Shown: one piece after another, positions 30,430-39,359 of the stretch
Layout: the number at the start of each line of letters is the position of its first letter
Position numbering within the stretch: position 1 is the first letter of the stretch
NCBI RefSeq assembly: GCF_023145115.1
Contig: NZ_JAGLEJ010000043.1
Span: 1-64,000 of the forward strand
Direction of reading: 5' to 3'
Length of the DNA stretch: 64,000 bases
Source of the DNA: Algiphilus sp.
GTDB taxonomy: Bacteria; Pseudomonadota; Gammaproteobacteria; Nevskiales; Nevskiaceae
Position numbers and translations under genes: made by a program
The notes under the pieces: generated by a model
What the model was told of the DNA's origin: nothing
Databases searched by the model: none
What the model saw: the letters and a program-made list of their open reading frames with translations, nothing else

Positions 30430-31875
30430 ATGTCCGAAACCTTCGCTCTCGCCGAGTCCCGCCTGCTCGCGCCCGGCGCGCTGGGCCTGTCCGACATCGA
30501 GCACGCGCTCGGTGCGCTCATGAAGCCCGGCATCGATGCGGCCGACCTGTTCTTCTCCGAGGGGCAGTCCGAATCGTGGCTGTTCGAGGACGGCATCGTC
30601 CGCCGCGGGCACCACAGCAGCGAGCGCGGCGTCGGCGTGCGCGCGATCGCCGGTGACAAGGCCGGGCTCGCCTACAGCGACGAGATCACCGCACCGATGC
30701 TGCAGGACGCCGCCGGCCAGGCGCGCGCCATCATCCGCCAGGGTCAGCAGGGCCGCGTCGCCGCGCCGCAGGCGCGCAGCCATCAGCCGGTCTACACCGG
30801 CGACAGTCCGCTCGACAGCCTCGGTACCGAAGAGAAGCTGGATCTGCTGCGCCGTGCCGATGCCGCCGCGCGTGCCGCCGACGCGCGCGTGAAGCAGGTG
30901 CAGGTGTCGCTGACCGGCGCCCACAAGACCGTGCTGGTGGCGCGCAGCGACGGCCTGGTGACCGCCGACATCCGGCCGATGGTGCGGCTCAACGTCAGCG
31001 TCACGGTGGAGTCCGGCGACCGCCGCGAGCAGGCCGCCGCCGGCGGCGGCGGCCGCAGCGGCTACGGCTTCTTCCTCGACGGCGACAAGCCCGAGGCCTA
31101 CGCCCGCGAGGCGGTGCGCATCGCGCTGGTGCTGCTCGACGCGGAAGCGGCGCCGGCCGGCGCCATGCCGGTGGTCCTCGGTGCCGGCTGGCCGGGCATC
31201 CTGCTGCACGAGGCCGTCGGTCACGGTCTGGAGGGCGACTTCAACCGCAAGGGCAGCTCGGTCTACAGCGGCAAGGTCGGCGAGAAGGTCGCGTCCGATC
31301 TGTGCACCGTGGTGGACGAGGGCTGCATCCCGGACCGGCGCGGCTCGCTGACCGTCGACGACGAGGGCACCCCCACGCAGCGCAACGTGCTGATCGAGAA
31401 GGGCGTGCTGCGCGGCTACATGCAGGACACCATCAACGCCCGCCTGATGGACGCCGCGCCCACCGGCAACGGCCGGCGCGAGTCCTATGCGCACCTGCCC
31501 ATGCCGCGCATGACCAACACCTATCTGATGCCGGGGCCGCACGATCCGGCCGAGATCATCGCCTCGGTGGACAAGGGGCTCTACGCGGTCAACTTCAACG
31601 GTGGTCAGGTCGACATCACCTCGGGCAACTTCGTGTTCTCGACCTCCGAGGCCTATCTCATCGAGAAGGGGCGCATCACGCGACCGGTCAAGGGCGCGAC
31701 CCTGATCGGCAACGGCCCCGAGGCACTGGCGCAGGTGGACATGCTGGGCAACGACCTCATGCTCGACCCCGGCATCGGCGTGTGCGGCAAGGAGGGGCAG
31801 GGCGTACCGGTCGGCGTCGGTCAGCCGACGCTGCGCATCGGCGGGCTCACGGTCGGCGGCACGCAGACCGGATAG
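30430..31875 (+). CDS. tldD: TldD metalloprotease subunit
   Basis: A 481-residue subunit of the TldD/TldE zinc protease that processes peptides such as microcins and CcdA. The zinc motif HEAVGH is at 260-265, followed by GLEGDFNRKGSSVYSGKVGE. The C-terminal segment of the family, including NFVFSTSEAYLIEKG, is intact. It starts three bases after the hydrolase stop. The partner gene tldE/pmbA is not in this window. Confidence 0.94.
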   Translation: MSETFALAESRLLAPGALGLSDIEHALGALMKPGIDAADLFFSEGQSESWLFEDGIVRRGHHSSERGVGVRAIAGDKAGLAYSDEITAPMLQDAAGQARAIIRQGQQGRVAAPQARSHQPVYTGDSPLDSLGTEEKLDLLRRADAAARAADARVKQVQVSLTGAHKTVLVARSDGLVTADIRPMVRLNVSVTVESGDRREQAAAGGGGRSGYGFFLDGDKPEAYAREAVRIALVLLDAEAAPAGAMPVVLGAGWPGILLHEAVGHGLEGDFNRKGSSVYSGKVGEKVASDLCTVVDEGCIPDRRGSLTVDDEGTPTQRNVLIEKGVLRGYMQDTINARLMDAAPTGNGRRESYAHLPMPRMTNTYLMPGPHDPAEIIASVDKGLYAVNFNGGQVDITSGNFVFSTSEAYLIEKGRITRPVKGATLIGNGPEALAQVDMLGNDLMLDPGIGVCGKEGQGVPVGVGQPTLRIGGLTVGGTQTG

Positions 31876-31878
31876 CCG

Positions 31879-32460
31879 ATGGCAGGGCGGCGCCCGCGCG
31901 GCGAGCTGCGCATCATCGGCGGCCAGTGGCGCTCGCGCCGCGTGCGCTTCGCCGTCGAGCAGGTGCGCCCGACCCCCGACCGCGTCCGCCAGACCACCTT
32001 CGACTGGCTGGCCCCGCGCATCCGCGGCGCGCGCGTGGTCGACCTCTGTGCCGGCAGCGGCGCCATGGGCCTGGAGGCCCTGTCGCGCGGCGCGGCCCAT
32101 GCGGTCTTCGTGGACACCGGCCGGGCGCAGATCGCGGCCATCCGGGCGGCGCTGACCGACCTCGGCGGCATCGACCGCGCCGAGCTCGTCCACGGCGATG
32201 CGGCCGGCTGGCTCGCGCGCGCCGGGGACGCCTGCGACATCGCCTTCGTCGATCCGCCCTTCGACCGCGCGCTGTGGTCCGATATCCTGCCGCGACTCGC
32301 CGGCCGGCTGGCCGGCGTGCACCGCATCTACATCGAATGGCCGCGCACCCGGGAGCCCGAGTTCGGCGTCGCGCTCGACTGGCACCGGAGAAGTCACGCG
32401 GCTCAGGTAAGCTACGGGCTCGCGAGCCTTCCACCCGCACCGTCAGGAGAACGCCCATGA
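31879..32460 (+). CDS. rsmD: 16S rRNA (guanine966-N2)-methyltransferase RsmD
   Basis: A 193-residue SAM-dependent methyltransferase. RIIGGQWRSRRV and RPTPDRVRQTTFDWL are typical N-terminal blocks. The SAM motif is VVDLCAGSGAMGLEAL and the catalytic motif DPPF occurs in IAFVDPPFD. Its stop overlaps the coaD start by ATGA; rsmD-coaD is a common pair. Confidence 0.93.
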   Translation: MAGRRPRGELRIIGGQWRSRRVRFAVEQVRPTPDRVRQTTFDWLAPRIRGARVVDLCAGSGAMGLEALSRGAAHAVFVDTGRAQIAAIRAALTDLGGIDRAELVHGDAAGWLARAGDACDIAFVDPPFDRALWSDILPRLAGRLAGVHRIYIEWPRTREPEFGVALDWHRRSHAAQVSYGLASLPPAPSGERP

Positions 32461-32954
32461 CCCCGGTGACGGCGGCCTACAGCGGCACCTTCGACCCGGT
32501 CACCTTCGGCCATACCGACATCATCGCGCGCGCGGCGGCGATGTTCGACCAGCTCATCGTCGCGGTGGGACTGAACCCGTCGAAGAATCCGCGCTTCTCG
32601 CTGGACGAGCGCGTGCGCCTGATCGAGGCGACCGTCGCCGACGCCGGTCTGGGCAACGTGCGCGTGCTGCCCTTCGACGGTCTGGTGGTGGACTTCGCGC
32701 GCGAGAACGGCGTCACCGTGCTGGTACGCGGCGTGCGTACCGTGACCGATGTCGACTACGAGAAGCAGATGGCGATCATGAACCGCGATCTCTACCCGTC
32801 GCTGGATACGGTCATGCTGGCCCCGTCGCCGGCGTACGCCCATCTGTCGTCGTCGCTGGTGCGCGAGCTGGTCGGGCTCGGCGCGCCGGTGGAGAAGTTT
32901 GTGCCGAAGGCGGTGGTCCCGGAGCTGCTGGCGCGCTTCGGCCGCAAGAGCTGA
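32457..32954 (+). CDS. coaD: Phosphopantetheine adenylyltransferase
   Basis: A 165-residue nucleotidyltransferase for the penultimate step of coenzyme A synthesis. The TxGH motif lies in YSGTFDPVTFGH, and the C-terminal SSSLVRELV matches the ISSTxVR signature. The start at 32457 has AGGAGA upstream and overlaps the rsmD stop. The longer frame upstream is antiframe to tldD and rsmD. Confidence 0.96.
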   Translation: MTPVTAAYSGTFDPVTFGHTDIIARAAAMFDQLIVAVGLNPSKNPRFSLDERVRLIEATVADAGLGNVRVLPFDGLVVDFARENGVTVLVRGVRTVTDVDYEKQMAIMNRDLYPSLDTVMLAPSPAYAHLSSSLVRELVGLGAPVEKFVPKAVVPELLARFGRKS

Positions 32955-32975
32955 ACCGGTCAGGTCCGCGAGCCC

Positions 32976-33230
32976 ATGGCGCTGAAGATCACCGACGCCT
33001 GCATCAACTGCGATGTCTGCGAGCCGGTCTGCCCGAACGGCGCGATCTACCAGGGCGAGGAGATCTACGAGATCGACCCGGCGCTGTGCACCGAATGCGT
33101 CGGGCACTTCGACGAGCCGCAGTGCCGGGCGCTGTGCCCGGTCGACTGCATTCCGCTCGACCCCGACCATGTCGAGTCGCACGACACCCTGATGCGCAAG
33201 TACCGGCGGCTCACCGCCGCCAACGACTGA
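32976..33230 (+). CDS. yfhL: YfhL-type 4Fe-4S dicluster ferredoxin
   Basis: An 84-residue ferredoxin. The first cluster motif is CINCDVCEPVCP. The second, CTECVGHFDEPQCRALCP, has the characteristic insertion of the YfhL/Allochromatium-type ferredoxins. It starts 21 bases after coaD, a conserved neighbour. It is likely a low-potential electron carrier for unidentified partners. Confidence 0.93.
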   Translation: MALKITDACINCDVCEPVCPNGAIYQGEEIYEIDPALCTECVGHFDEPQCRALCPVDCIPLDPDHVESHDTLMRKYRRLTAAND

Positions 33231-33276
33231 TTCCCCAGAACCGCGAACGCCCGAGACCCCCAACGGAGCCCCACCG

Positions 33277-35004
33277 ATGAATCGACCGATCCGGCGCACG
33301 CTCGCCGCGCTTGCGCTGCTGGCCGCTGCAGTGCCCGCGACCGCCCAGGTGACCGAGGTCTACCATCCGCCCGCCGAGGCGGTGGCGACCGCGCATCCGC
33401 TCGCCACCGAGGCCGGGCTGGAAGTGCTCGCCGCGGGCGGCAACGCCTTCGACGCGGCGGTGGCCGTGACCGCGGCGCTGGGCGTGGTCGAGCCCTATGG
33501 GTCCGGTCTCGGCGGCGGCGGCTTCTTCCTGCTGCACCGCGAGGGCGACAAGCTCGACCTGCTGGTGGATGCGCGCGAGACCGCGCCCGGCGCCGCCACC
33601 GGCGACATGTACCTGGACCGCAACGGCGAGCCCATCGCGCGGCTGTCGCGCGAGGGGCCGCTGGCAGCGGGCATTCCGGGCACGGCGGCGGCGCTCCAGC
33701 ACCTCAGCGAGACCTTCGGCGAGCGCGCGCTGGCCGACAACCTCGCCCCGGCCATCCGTCTCGCCGACGAAGGCTTCCCGGTCAACGCCGAACTGTCCGC
33801 GCGCATCACCGCGATGGCGCACCGCTTCTCGCCGGCCGCGCAGGCCGTCTTCATGCCGGGCGGCGAGGTTCCCGCCAGCGGCGAGACACTGGTGCAGAAG
33901 GATCTCGCCGGCACTCTGCGCGCCATGGCCGAGGACGGCGCCGAGGCCTTCTACGAGGGTGCGGTCGCCGAGAAGCTGCAGCGCGGCGTGTTCAGCGACG
34001 GCGGCATCTGGTCGCTCGGCGATCTTGCGCTGTACCGCGTCAAGGAGCGCGCCCCGGCGCGCATCGACTACCGCGGCTATCGCATCACCACCGCGCCGCT
34101 GCCGTCGGCGGGCGGCGTCACGCTGGAGCAGATCTTCAAGATCCTCGAGGCGCGCGACTGGCCGCCGTCCGATGACACCGCCGCGCGCCACGAGCTGATC
34201 GAGGCCATGCGCTTCGCCTACCGCGACCGGGCGGTCTACCTGGGCGATGCCGATTTCGTCGACGTGCCGGTGGCGCGCATCACCAGCGACGACTACATCG
34301 CGGACATCGCCGGGCGCATCGGCACCCGCGCCACGCCGAGCGAGTCGATGGAAGTGGCGTCGATGCAGGAGGCGCGCGCCAAGGGCCGTCAGACCACGCA
34401 CTTCTCGATCCTCGACCGCTGGGGCAATCGCGTGTCGGCGACGCTCTCCATCAATACCTGGTTCGGCTCGGGCTACATGCCGCCCGGTACCGGCGTGCTG
34501 CTCAACAACGAGATGGACGACTTCGCCACCGCGCCGCTGGTCCCCAACGCCTACGGCCTGGTGCACACCGAGGCCAACTCGATCGCGCCCCACAAGCGTC
34601 CGCTGTCCAGCATGAGCCCGACCTTCGTCGACGGCCCGCGCGGCGTCTTCATCACCGGCACGCCGGGCGGCAGCCGCATCATCACCATGGTGCTGCTGTC
34701 GACGCTCGCGCACATGAACGGACTGCCCGCCGAGCTTGCCGTCACCGCGCCGCGCTTCCATCACCAGTTCCTGCCCGACGTGGTGCAGTTCGAGTCCGGC
34801 GCGCTCACCGAACCGCAGCGCGAGAAGCTGCGCGAGCGCGGGCACAAGCTGGAAGAGGTCACCCGCGACTTCGGCAACATGCAGGCCATCCACTGGGACC
34901 TGCGGCGCGGCTTCGTCGACGCCGCGTCGGATCCGCGCGGCTTCGGACGGGCCGTCGTGCGCGAGGTCCCGGTCGAAGCCGGCGCCGGCGCCGGCGCCGA
35001 CTAG
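33277..35004 (+). CDS. ggt: Gamma-glutamyltransferase, first tandem copy
   Basis: A 575-residue periplasmic Ntn-hydrolase precursor that cleaves glutathione and transfers gamma-glutamyl groups. A signal peptide ends near VPATAQ. Autoprocessing is expected before Thr373 in GRQTTHFSILD, giving large and small subunits. The lid-loop segment LNNEMDDFATAP and the oxyanion-region GTPGGSRIIT are present. The C-terminus has an alanine-glycine tail. A paralogue follows 189 bp downstream. Confidence 0.93.
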   Translation: MNRPIRRTLAALALLAAAVPATAQVTEVYHPPAEAVATAHPLATEAGLEVLAAGGNAFDAAVAVTAALGVVEPYGSGLGGGGFFLLHREGDKLDLLVDARETAPGAATGDMYLDRNGEPIARLSREGPLAAGIPGTAAALQHLSETFGERALADNLAPAIRLADEGFPVNAELSARITAMAHRFSPAAQAVFMPGGEVPASGETLVQKDLAGTLRAMAEDGAEAFYEGAVAEKLQRGVFSDGGIWSLGDLALYRVKERAPARIDYRGYRITTAPLPSAGGVTLEQIFKILEARDWPPSDDTAARHELIEAMRFAYRDRAVYLGDADFVDVPVARITSDDYIADIAGRIGTRATPSESMEVASMQEARAKGRQTTHFSILDRWGNRVSATLSINTWFGSGYMPPGTGVLLNNEMDDFATAPLVPNAYGLVHTEANSIAPHKRPLSSMSPTFVDGPRGVFITGTPGGSRIITMVLLSTLAHMNGLPAELAVTAPRFHHQFLPDVVQFESGALTEPQREKLRERGHKLEEVTRDFGNMQAIHWDLRRGFVDAASDPRGFGRAVVREVPVEAGAGAGAD

Positions 35005-35042
35005 CGGCAGCGGTCGATTGCGCGACACGCGACGGCGCCGTG

Positions 35043-35072
35043 CCGAGCGCGGCGCCGAGCGGCTGCGCTCGG
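35043..35072. terminator. GC-rich hairpin after the first ggt
   Basis: Arms 35043-35050 and 35065-35072 (CCGAGCGC and GCGCTCGG) form a perfect 8-bp stem with a 14-nt loop, 39 bp after the ggt stop. A second 8-bp pair lies at 35110-35117 and 35136-35143. No T-run follows, so termination is only a suggestion. Confidence 0.35.
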
Positions 35073-35193
35073 CCGATCAATGGCGGCATTCGCGGGCCCG
35101 TCGGGCGAAGGGCTCCGCGTGTCGGCCGCGCGGGCCGGAGCCCGCGCGCGCGGAAACATGATGCATGGACCGGATCGCATCGGAAGCCGAGCC

Positions 35194-36915
35194 ATGATCA
35201 AGTCCTTCGCCATCGCAACCGTCGCCCTCGCGGGTGCCGCGCTGAGTTCCGCCTGCCTGGCGGCGGGTACCGAGCGGCACGGCGGTGCCGCGCCCCCCGC
35301 CGAGGCCGTGGCCACCTCCCACCCGCTCGCCACCGAGGTCGGACTGCGCGTGCTGCGCGAGGGCGGCAACGCCTTCGATGCGGCGGTCGCCGTGGCGGCC
35401 GCGCTGGCCGTCGTCGAACCCTACGACTCGGGCCTCGGCGGCGGCGGCTTCTTCCTGATGCACAGCGCACGCGACGGCCGCGACGTGGTCGTCGATGCGC
35501 GCGAGACCGCGCCCGGTGCGGCCACCGGCGACATGTACCTCGACCGTGACGGGCGTCCGGTAGCGCATTTCTCCACCGAGGGCCCGCTGGCCGCGGCCAT
35601 TCCCGGCACGGTGGCCGCCCTTGATCACATCACGGCCGCATTCGGTTCGCGTCCGCTGGCCGCCAATCTGGCGCCCGCCATCGCGCTGGCCCGTGACGGC
35701 TTCCCGGCCGATGCCACGCTCAGCGAGCGCGTGCGGAAGTCGGCCCACCGCCTGTCCCCGGCCGCCAGGACGGTCTACATGCCGGGCGGGCGGGCGCCGC
35801 GCGTCGGGCAGAAGATCGTCCAGCGCGACCTGGCCGCGACCCTGCAGGCCGTGGCGGCGCGCGGTCGCGAGGGCTTCTATGCCGGCCCGGTGGCGAGCCG
35901 CCTGCGCGCCGGCGTGTTCCGCGACGGCGGCATCTGGTCGCTGGGCGACCTCGCCGCCTATCGGGTCGTCGAGCGTCAGCCCGCGACCTTCGCGCATCGC
36001 GGGCATCGCATCACCACGGTGCCGCTGCCGTCCGCGAGCGGCGTGGCGCTGGCGCAGATCTTCGGCATGATGGAAGCGCGTGACTGGCCGCCGCCCGACA
36101 ACACCGCGGCGCGGCACGAGATCATCGAGGCCATGCGGCTGTCGTATCGCGACATCGCCAAGTATCTGGCCGATCCCGCCTATGTGAACGCCGAGGTCGA
36201 GCGCATCACCAGCGCCGGCTACATCGGCGAGCTCGCCCGCGGCATCGGGCGCACGGCGCGCCAGAGCCGGTCCATGGACGTGGCCGTGCTGCGCGAGGCC
36301 GCGCGCGACAAGGGGCGCAACACGACCCACTTCTCGATCCTCGATCGGCACGGCAATCGGGTCGGCGCGACGCTGTCGATCAACGAATGGTTCGGATCCG
36401 GCTACATGCCGCCGGGCACCGGCGTCATGCTCAACAGCACCATGGACGACTTCGCCACCGCGCCGCTGGTACGCGACGCGACCGGTCGCCTGCATCTGGA
36501 GGCGAATCACATCCAGCCGCACAAGCGGCCGCTGTCGACCATGGCGCCGACCTTCGTCGAGGGGCCGCGCGGCGTGTTCATCACCGGAACGGCCGGCGGC
36601 TCGCGCATCATCACCAGCGTCATGCTGTCGGTGCTCGGGCACATCAACCGGCTCAGCGTGGAACAGACGGTCAATGCGCCGCGCTTCCACCATCAGTTCC
36701 TGCCCGACGTCGTCGAGTTCGAGTCGCGCGCGCTGACCATCTCGCAGCAGAAGCAGCTGCGCGAGCGCGGTCATCGTCTCGATGTCGCCGATACCAGCTT
36801 CGGCAACATGCAGGCGGTGCACTGGGACACCGGTGCCCGCCGCGTCGAGGCCGCGAGCGACCCGCGCGGCCAGGGCAGCGCCCGCGTGCAGTCGGCATCG
36901 GGGCGGCGCAACTGA
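35194..36915 (+). CDS. Gamma-glutamyltransferase, second tandem copy
   Basis: A 573-residue paralogue of the preceding gene; long blocks are nearly identical (DARETAPGAATGDMYLDR occurs in both). The start at 35194 opens a signal peptide; the frame extends upstream with low-complexity sequence. The processing site TTHFSILD and GTAGGSRIIT are kept, so it should be active. The lid loop differs (LNSTMDDFATAP against LNNEMDDFATAP). The two genes probably arose by tandem duplication and may have different substrate preferences. Confidence 0.92.
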   Translation: MIKSFAIATVALAGAALSSACLAAGTERHGGAAPPAEAVATSHPLATEVGLRVLREGGNAFDAAVAVAAALAVVEPYDSGLGGGGFFLMHSARDGRDVVVDARETAPGAATGDMYLDRDGRPVAHFSTEGPLAAAIPGTVAALDHITAAFGSRPLAANLAPAIALARDGFPADATLSERVRKSAHRLSPAARTVYMPGGRAPRVGQKIVQRDLAATLQAVAARGREGFYAGPVASRLRAGVFRDGGIWSLGDLAAYRVVERQPATFAHRGHRITTVPLPSASGVALAQIFGMMEARDWPPPDNTAARHEIIEAMRLSYRDIAKYLADPAYVNAEVERITSAGYIGELARGIGRTARQSRSMDVAVLREAARDKGRNTTHFSILDRHGNRVGATLSINEWFGSGYMPPGTGVMLNSTMDDFATAPLVRDATGRLHLEANHIQPHKRPLSTMAPTFVEGPRGVFITGTAGGSRIITSVMLSVLGHINRLSVEQTVNAPRFHHQFLPDVVEFESRALTISQQKQLRERGHRLDVADTSFGNMQAVHWDTGARRVEAASDPRGQGSARVQSASGRRN

Positions 36916-36925
36916 AGGCGTGCGG

Positions 36926-36944
36926 GCCGGCCTCCGCGGCCGGC
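36926..36944. terminator. Terminator-like hairpin between convergent ggt and xthA
   Basis: A perfect 7-bp stem, GCCGGCC and GGCCGGC, with a 5-nt loop lies in the 36-bp gap between the convergent genes. It has no T-tract, but its position fits a shared bidirectional terminator. Confidence 0.45.
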
Positions 36945-36951
36945 TCGTCAC

Positions 36952-37713
36952 TCAGACGGTGACGACCAGCGGTGCGTGATCCGAGGGCCGCTCCAGGCGC
37001 CGCGGCGCGAGGTCGACGTGCCAGCTGCCCACCGAATCGGCCAGCGCCGGTGACAGCAGGGCGTGATCGATGCGCAGCCCGAGGTTGCGGCGGAAGCCGG
37101 CGCCGCGATAGTCCCACCATGTGTAGCGCTGCTCGGGTGCCGGCACGCGCGTGAAGGCGTCGACGAGGCCGGCGTCCAGCAGCTTCTGGAAGGCCTCTCG
37201 CTCCGGGCCCGAGCACAGGATGTGCCCTTCCCAGGACTCGGGATCGTGGGTGTCCTCCGGCGTCGGCGCGACGTTGTAGTCGCCCAGCACGGCCAGGCGG
37301 TCGTGACGCGCGCGCTCGTCGGCGAGGTAGTCGGCGAAGCGCGCCATCCAGTCGAGCTTGTACGCGTACTTCTGCGAGTCGACGGCCTGTCCGTTGGGCA
37401 CGTAGACGCTGATCACCCGCGTGTCGCCGACGGTGGCCGCGATGACCCGCTTCTGCGGGTCGTCGAGGCCAGGGATGTCGCGCGAGACCGCCTCCAGCGG
37501 CTGGCGCGACAGCAGCGCGACGCCGTTGTAGGTCTTCTGGCCGTTGGACACCGCCTGCCAGCCTGCCTCGCGCAGCGCATCGGCGGGGAAGTCGCGGTCC
37601 TCCAGCTTGAGCTCCTGGAGCGCCACCACGCCGTCGTCCTGATGGCCGAGCCAGTCGAGGAGGTGCGGCAGCCGTACGCGCAGCGAGTTGAGATTCCAGG
37701 TGGCAAGCAGCAT
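36952..37713 (-). CDS. xthA: Exodeoxyribonuclease III
   Basis: A 253-residue AP endonuclease and 3'-5' exonuclease of base-excision repair. Its motifs are TWNLNSLRVRL, ALQELKLED (metal-binding Glu), VISVYVPNGQ, GDYNVAPTPED and the C-terminal SDHAPLVVTV with the catalytic Asp-His pair. The length is normal for the ExoIII branch. The gene faces the second ggt tail-to-tail. Confidence 0.95.
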   Translation of the reverse strand: MLLATWNLNSLRVRLPHLLDWLGHQDDGVVALQELKLEDRDFPADALREAGWQAVSNGQKTYNGVALLSRQPLEAVSRDIPGLDDPQKRVIAATVGDTRVISVYVPNGQAVDSQKYAYKLDWMARFADYLADERARHDRLAVLGDYNVAPTPEDTHDPESWEGHILCSGPEREAFQKLLDAGLVDAFTRVPAPEQRYTWWDYRGAGFRRNLGLRIDHALLSPALADSVGSWHVDLAPRRLERPSDHAPLVVTV

Positions 37714-37781
37714 TGCGGGTGATTCTCGGTGTATCGGAGGCGCGTATTGTCACCCCTTCCGATGACTGCCATGCATTGGTG

Positions 37782-38366
37782 ATGAACGCCCGGTCGAGCC
37801 GAAGTCCGCATCGGGGGCCGCGCGGCCGTCGGGATTTGGCATCATGCGCCCGAGCAACGCCGTTCCGGAGAACCGCCATTCTTGTCAATCGCACCGTTGC
37901 CGGGTTGTCAGCGGCGCTGAGCCTGATCGCGCTGTCGGCGTGCTCGGGCCTCCCCACCATGTGGGGCGATGCCGAGCCGGTACCCGTTACCGTCGAGCAG
38001 ATCGGGGCTGCGCCCGACTGCAGGGCGGGCGACCGGGTTCGCGTGTTTCCGGCCACCGACGCGCTGCGCGCGTGGGCCGACGGGCGCGGCCTGCAGGCGC
38101 TGGTCGCCGATGCGCAGCCCGGCCGCCCCCATGCGGTGATCGCGCTCGGCAGCGAGGCGGGGCCGGTGTCCGGCTTCGCGATCGCGCGCGACGCCCTGCG
38201 GCGCGGCGGCGCGCTGGAGCTGCAGGCGAGCGTCTTCGGCAGCAGCGAGAGCGCCGCCGCCGCGTCCCCGTGCGTGCTGGTAGCGCTGCCGGGTCCGGTC
38301 GACGGCGACACGCGCGTGCGGGTCCTGGACAGCACCGGGCGGCTGGTCGCGGCGACGCCGGACTGA
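37782..38366 (+). CDS. Putative lipoprotein of unknown function
   Basis: A lipoprotein signal sequence (VAGLSAALSLIALSACSG, lipobox LSAC) is followed by about 145 residues. The true start is uncertain: ATG 37782 gives 194 residues with a long arginine-rich leader, while TTG 37836 gives a more normal signal peptide. The part AVIALGSEAGPVSGFAIA through PCVLVALPGPVDG is faintly like the PrcB C-terminal domain, which is a guess from the pattern. It lies directly before the acyltransferase gene. Confidence 0.55.
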   Translation: MNARSSRSPHRGPRGRRDLASCARATPFRRTAILVNRTVAGLSAALSLIALSACSGLPTMWGDAEPVPVTVEQIGAAPDCRAGDRVRVFPATDALRAWADGRGLQALVADAQPGRPHAVIALGSEAGPVSGFAIARDALRRGGALELQASVFGSSESAAAASPCVLVALPGPVDGDTRVRVLDSTGRLVAATPD

Positions 38367-38401
38367 CGCGATACCCATTCCGAGGAGACAGGTTTCCTTC
38401 C

Positions 38402-39313
38402 ATGCTGCGTTTTCTGCCGTCACCCGTCTGCGCCACGATCATGTTCCTGCTGTTCGTGCTCAATCTGCTGGTCTGGGCCGTGCCGGTCTACGTCATGATC
38501 CTGATCAAGGTGCTGACGCGCGGCGGCTGGCGCGATCGCGTCTCGGTGATCATGTCGAACCTCGCCCAGCGCTGGGCGCGCACCAACGTGCTGATCGGCG
38601 ACTGGATGCTGGCGACGCAGTGGGATATCGAGGGCGTCGAGAACCTCGACCTGAGCGGCCAGTATCTGGTGTCGGCCAATCACCAGACCTGGAACGACAT
38701 CTACGTGCTGATGAAGACCTTCGGCACCGACGCCCCCTTCTTCAAGTTCTTCATCAAGAAGCAGCTGATGTGGGTGCCGATTCTCGGCCCGGTGTGGTGG
38801 GCGCTGGACTTTCCCTTCATGCATCGCCACAGCCGCGAGGCCATCGCCGCCAATCCGGCGCTCGCCACGCAGGACATCGAGACCACCCGCCGCGCCTGCG
38901 AGCGCTACGGCGATCAGCCGGTGATGATCCTTAACTTCCTCGAGGGCACGCGCTTCACGCGCGCCAAGCACGATGCCCAGGGCTCGCCCCACCACAACCT
39001 GCTGCGCCCGAAGGCCGGCGGCCTGATCTTCGCGCTGCAGGCCATGGGCGAGAAGCTGTCGTCGATCCTCGACGTCACCATCGTCTACCCCGAGGGCGCC
39101 TGCGGCTTCTGGCAGTTCTTCGGCGGCAGGATGAAGCGCGTCGTGGTCCGCGTGCGCGAGATCCGCGTGCCGAGCGACTTCTATCACGGCGACTACGCAG
39201 GCGACGAGGCCTTCCGCAAGCGGGTGCAGAACTGGGTGAGCGAATTCTGGTCCGAGAAGGATCAACTCATCGACAGCCTGCGTCAGCAGGCACGCCGGGA
39301 GATGCCCGCATGA
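38402..39313 (+). CDS. YihG-type 1-acylglycerol-3-phosphate acyltransferase
   Basis: A 303-residue membrane acyltransferase of phospholipid synthesis or remodelling. One N-terminal membrane helix (about 12-35) precedes the PlsC-like domain. The catalytic HxxxxD motif is NHQTWNDI, and the second block is NFLEGTRFTRAKHD. Sequence and length match E. coli YihG/YihG-like acyltransferases rather than PlsC itself. The start at 38402 begins MLRFLPSPVCA. Confidence 0.88.
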   Translation: MLRFLPSPVCATIMFLLFVLNLLVWAVPVYVMILIKVLTRGGWRDRVSVIMSNLAQRWARTNVLIGDWMLATQWDIEGVENLDLSGQYLVSANHQTWNDIYVLMKTFGTDAPFFKFFIKKQLMWVPILGPVWWALDFPFMHRHSREAIAANPALATQDIETTRRACERYGDQPVMILNFLEGTRFTRAKHDAQGSPHHNLLRPKAGGLIFALQAMGEKLSSILDVTIVYPEGACGFWQFFGGRMKRVVVRVREIRVPSDFYHGDYAGDEAFRKRVQNWVSEFWSEKDQLIDSLRQQARREMPA

Positions 39314-39359
39314 CCCCGTTCACTCCGAGCCCCGCGTTCCGTTCACCGGGAGGATGCGC

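Noticed and set aside
29401..32397. A 998-codon minus-strand open frame
   Set aside because: It lies opposite the nitrilase, tldD and rsmD genes, which are well supported.
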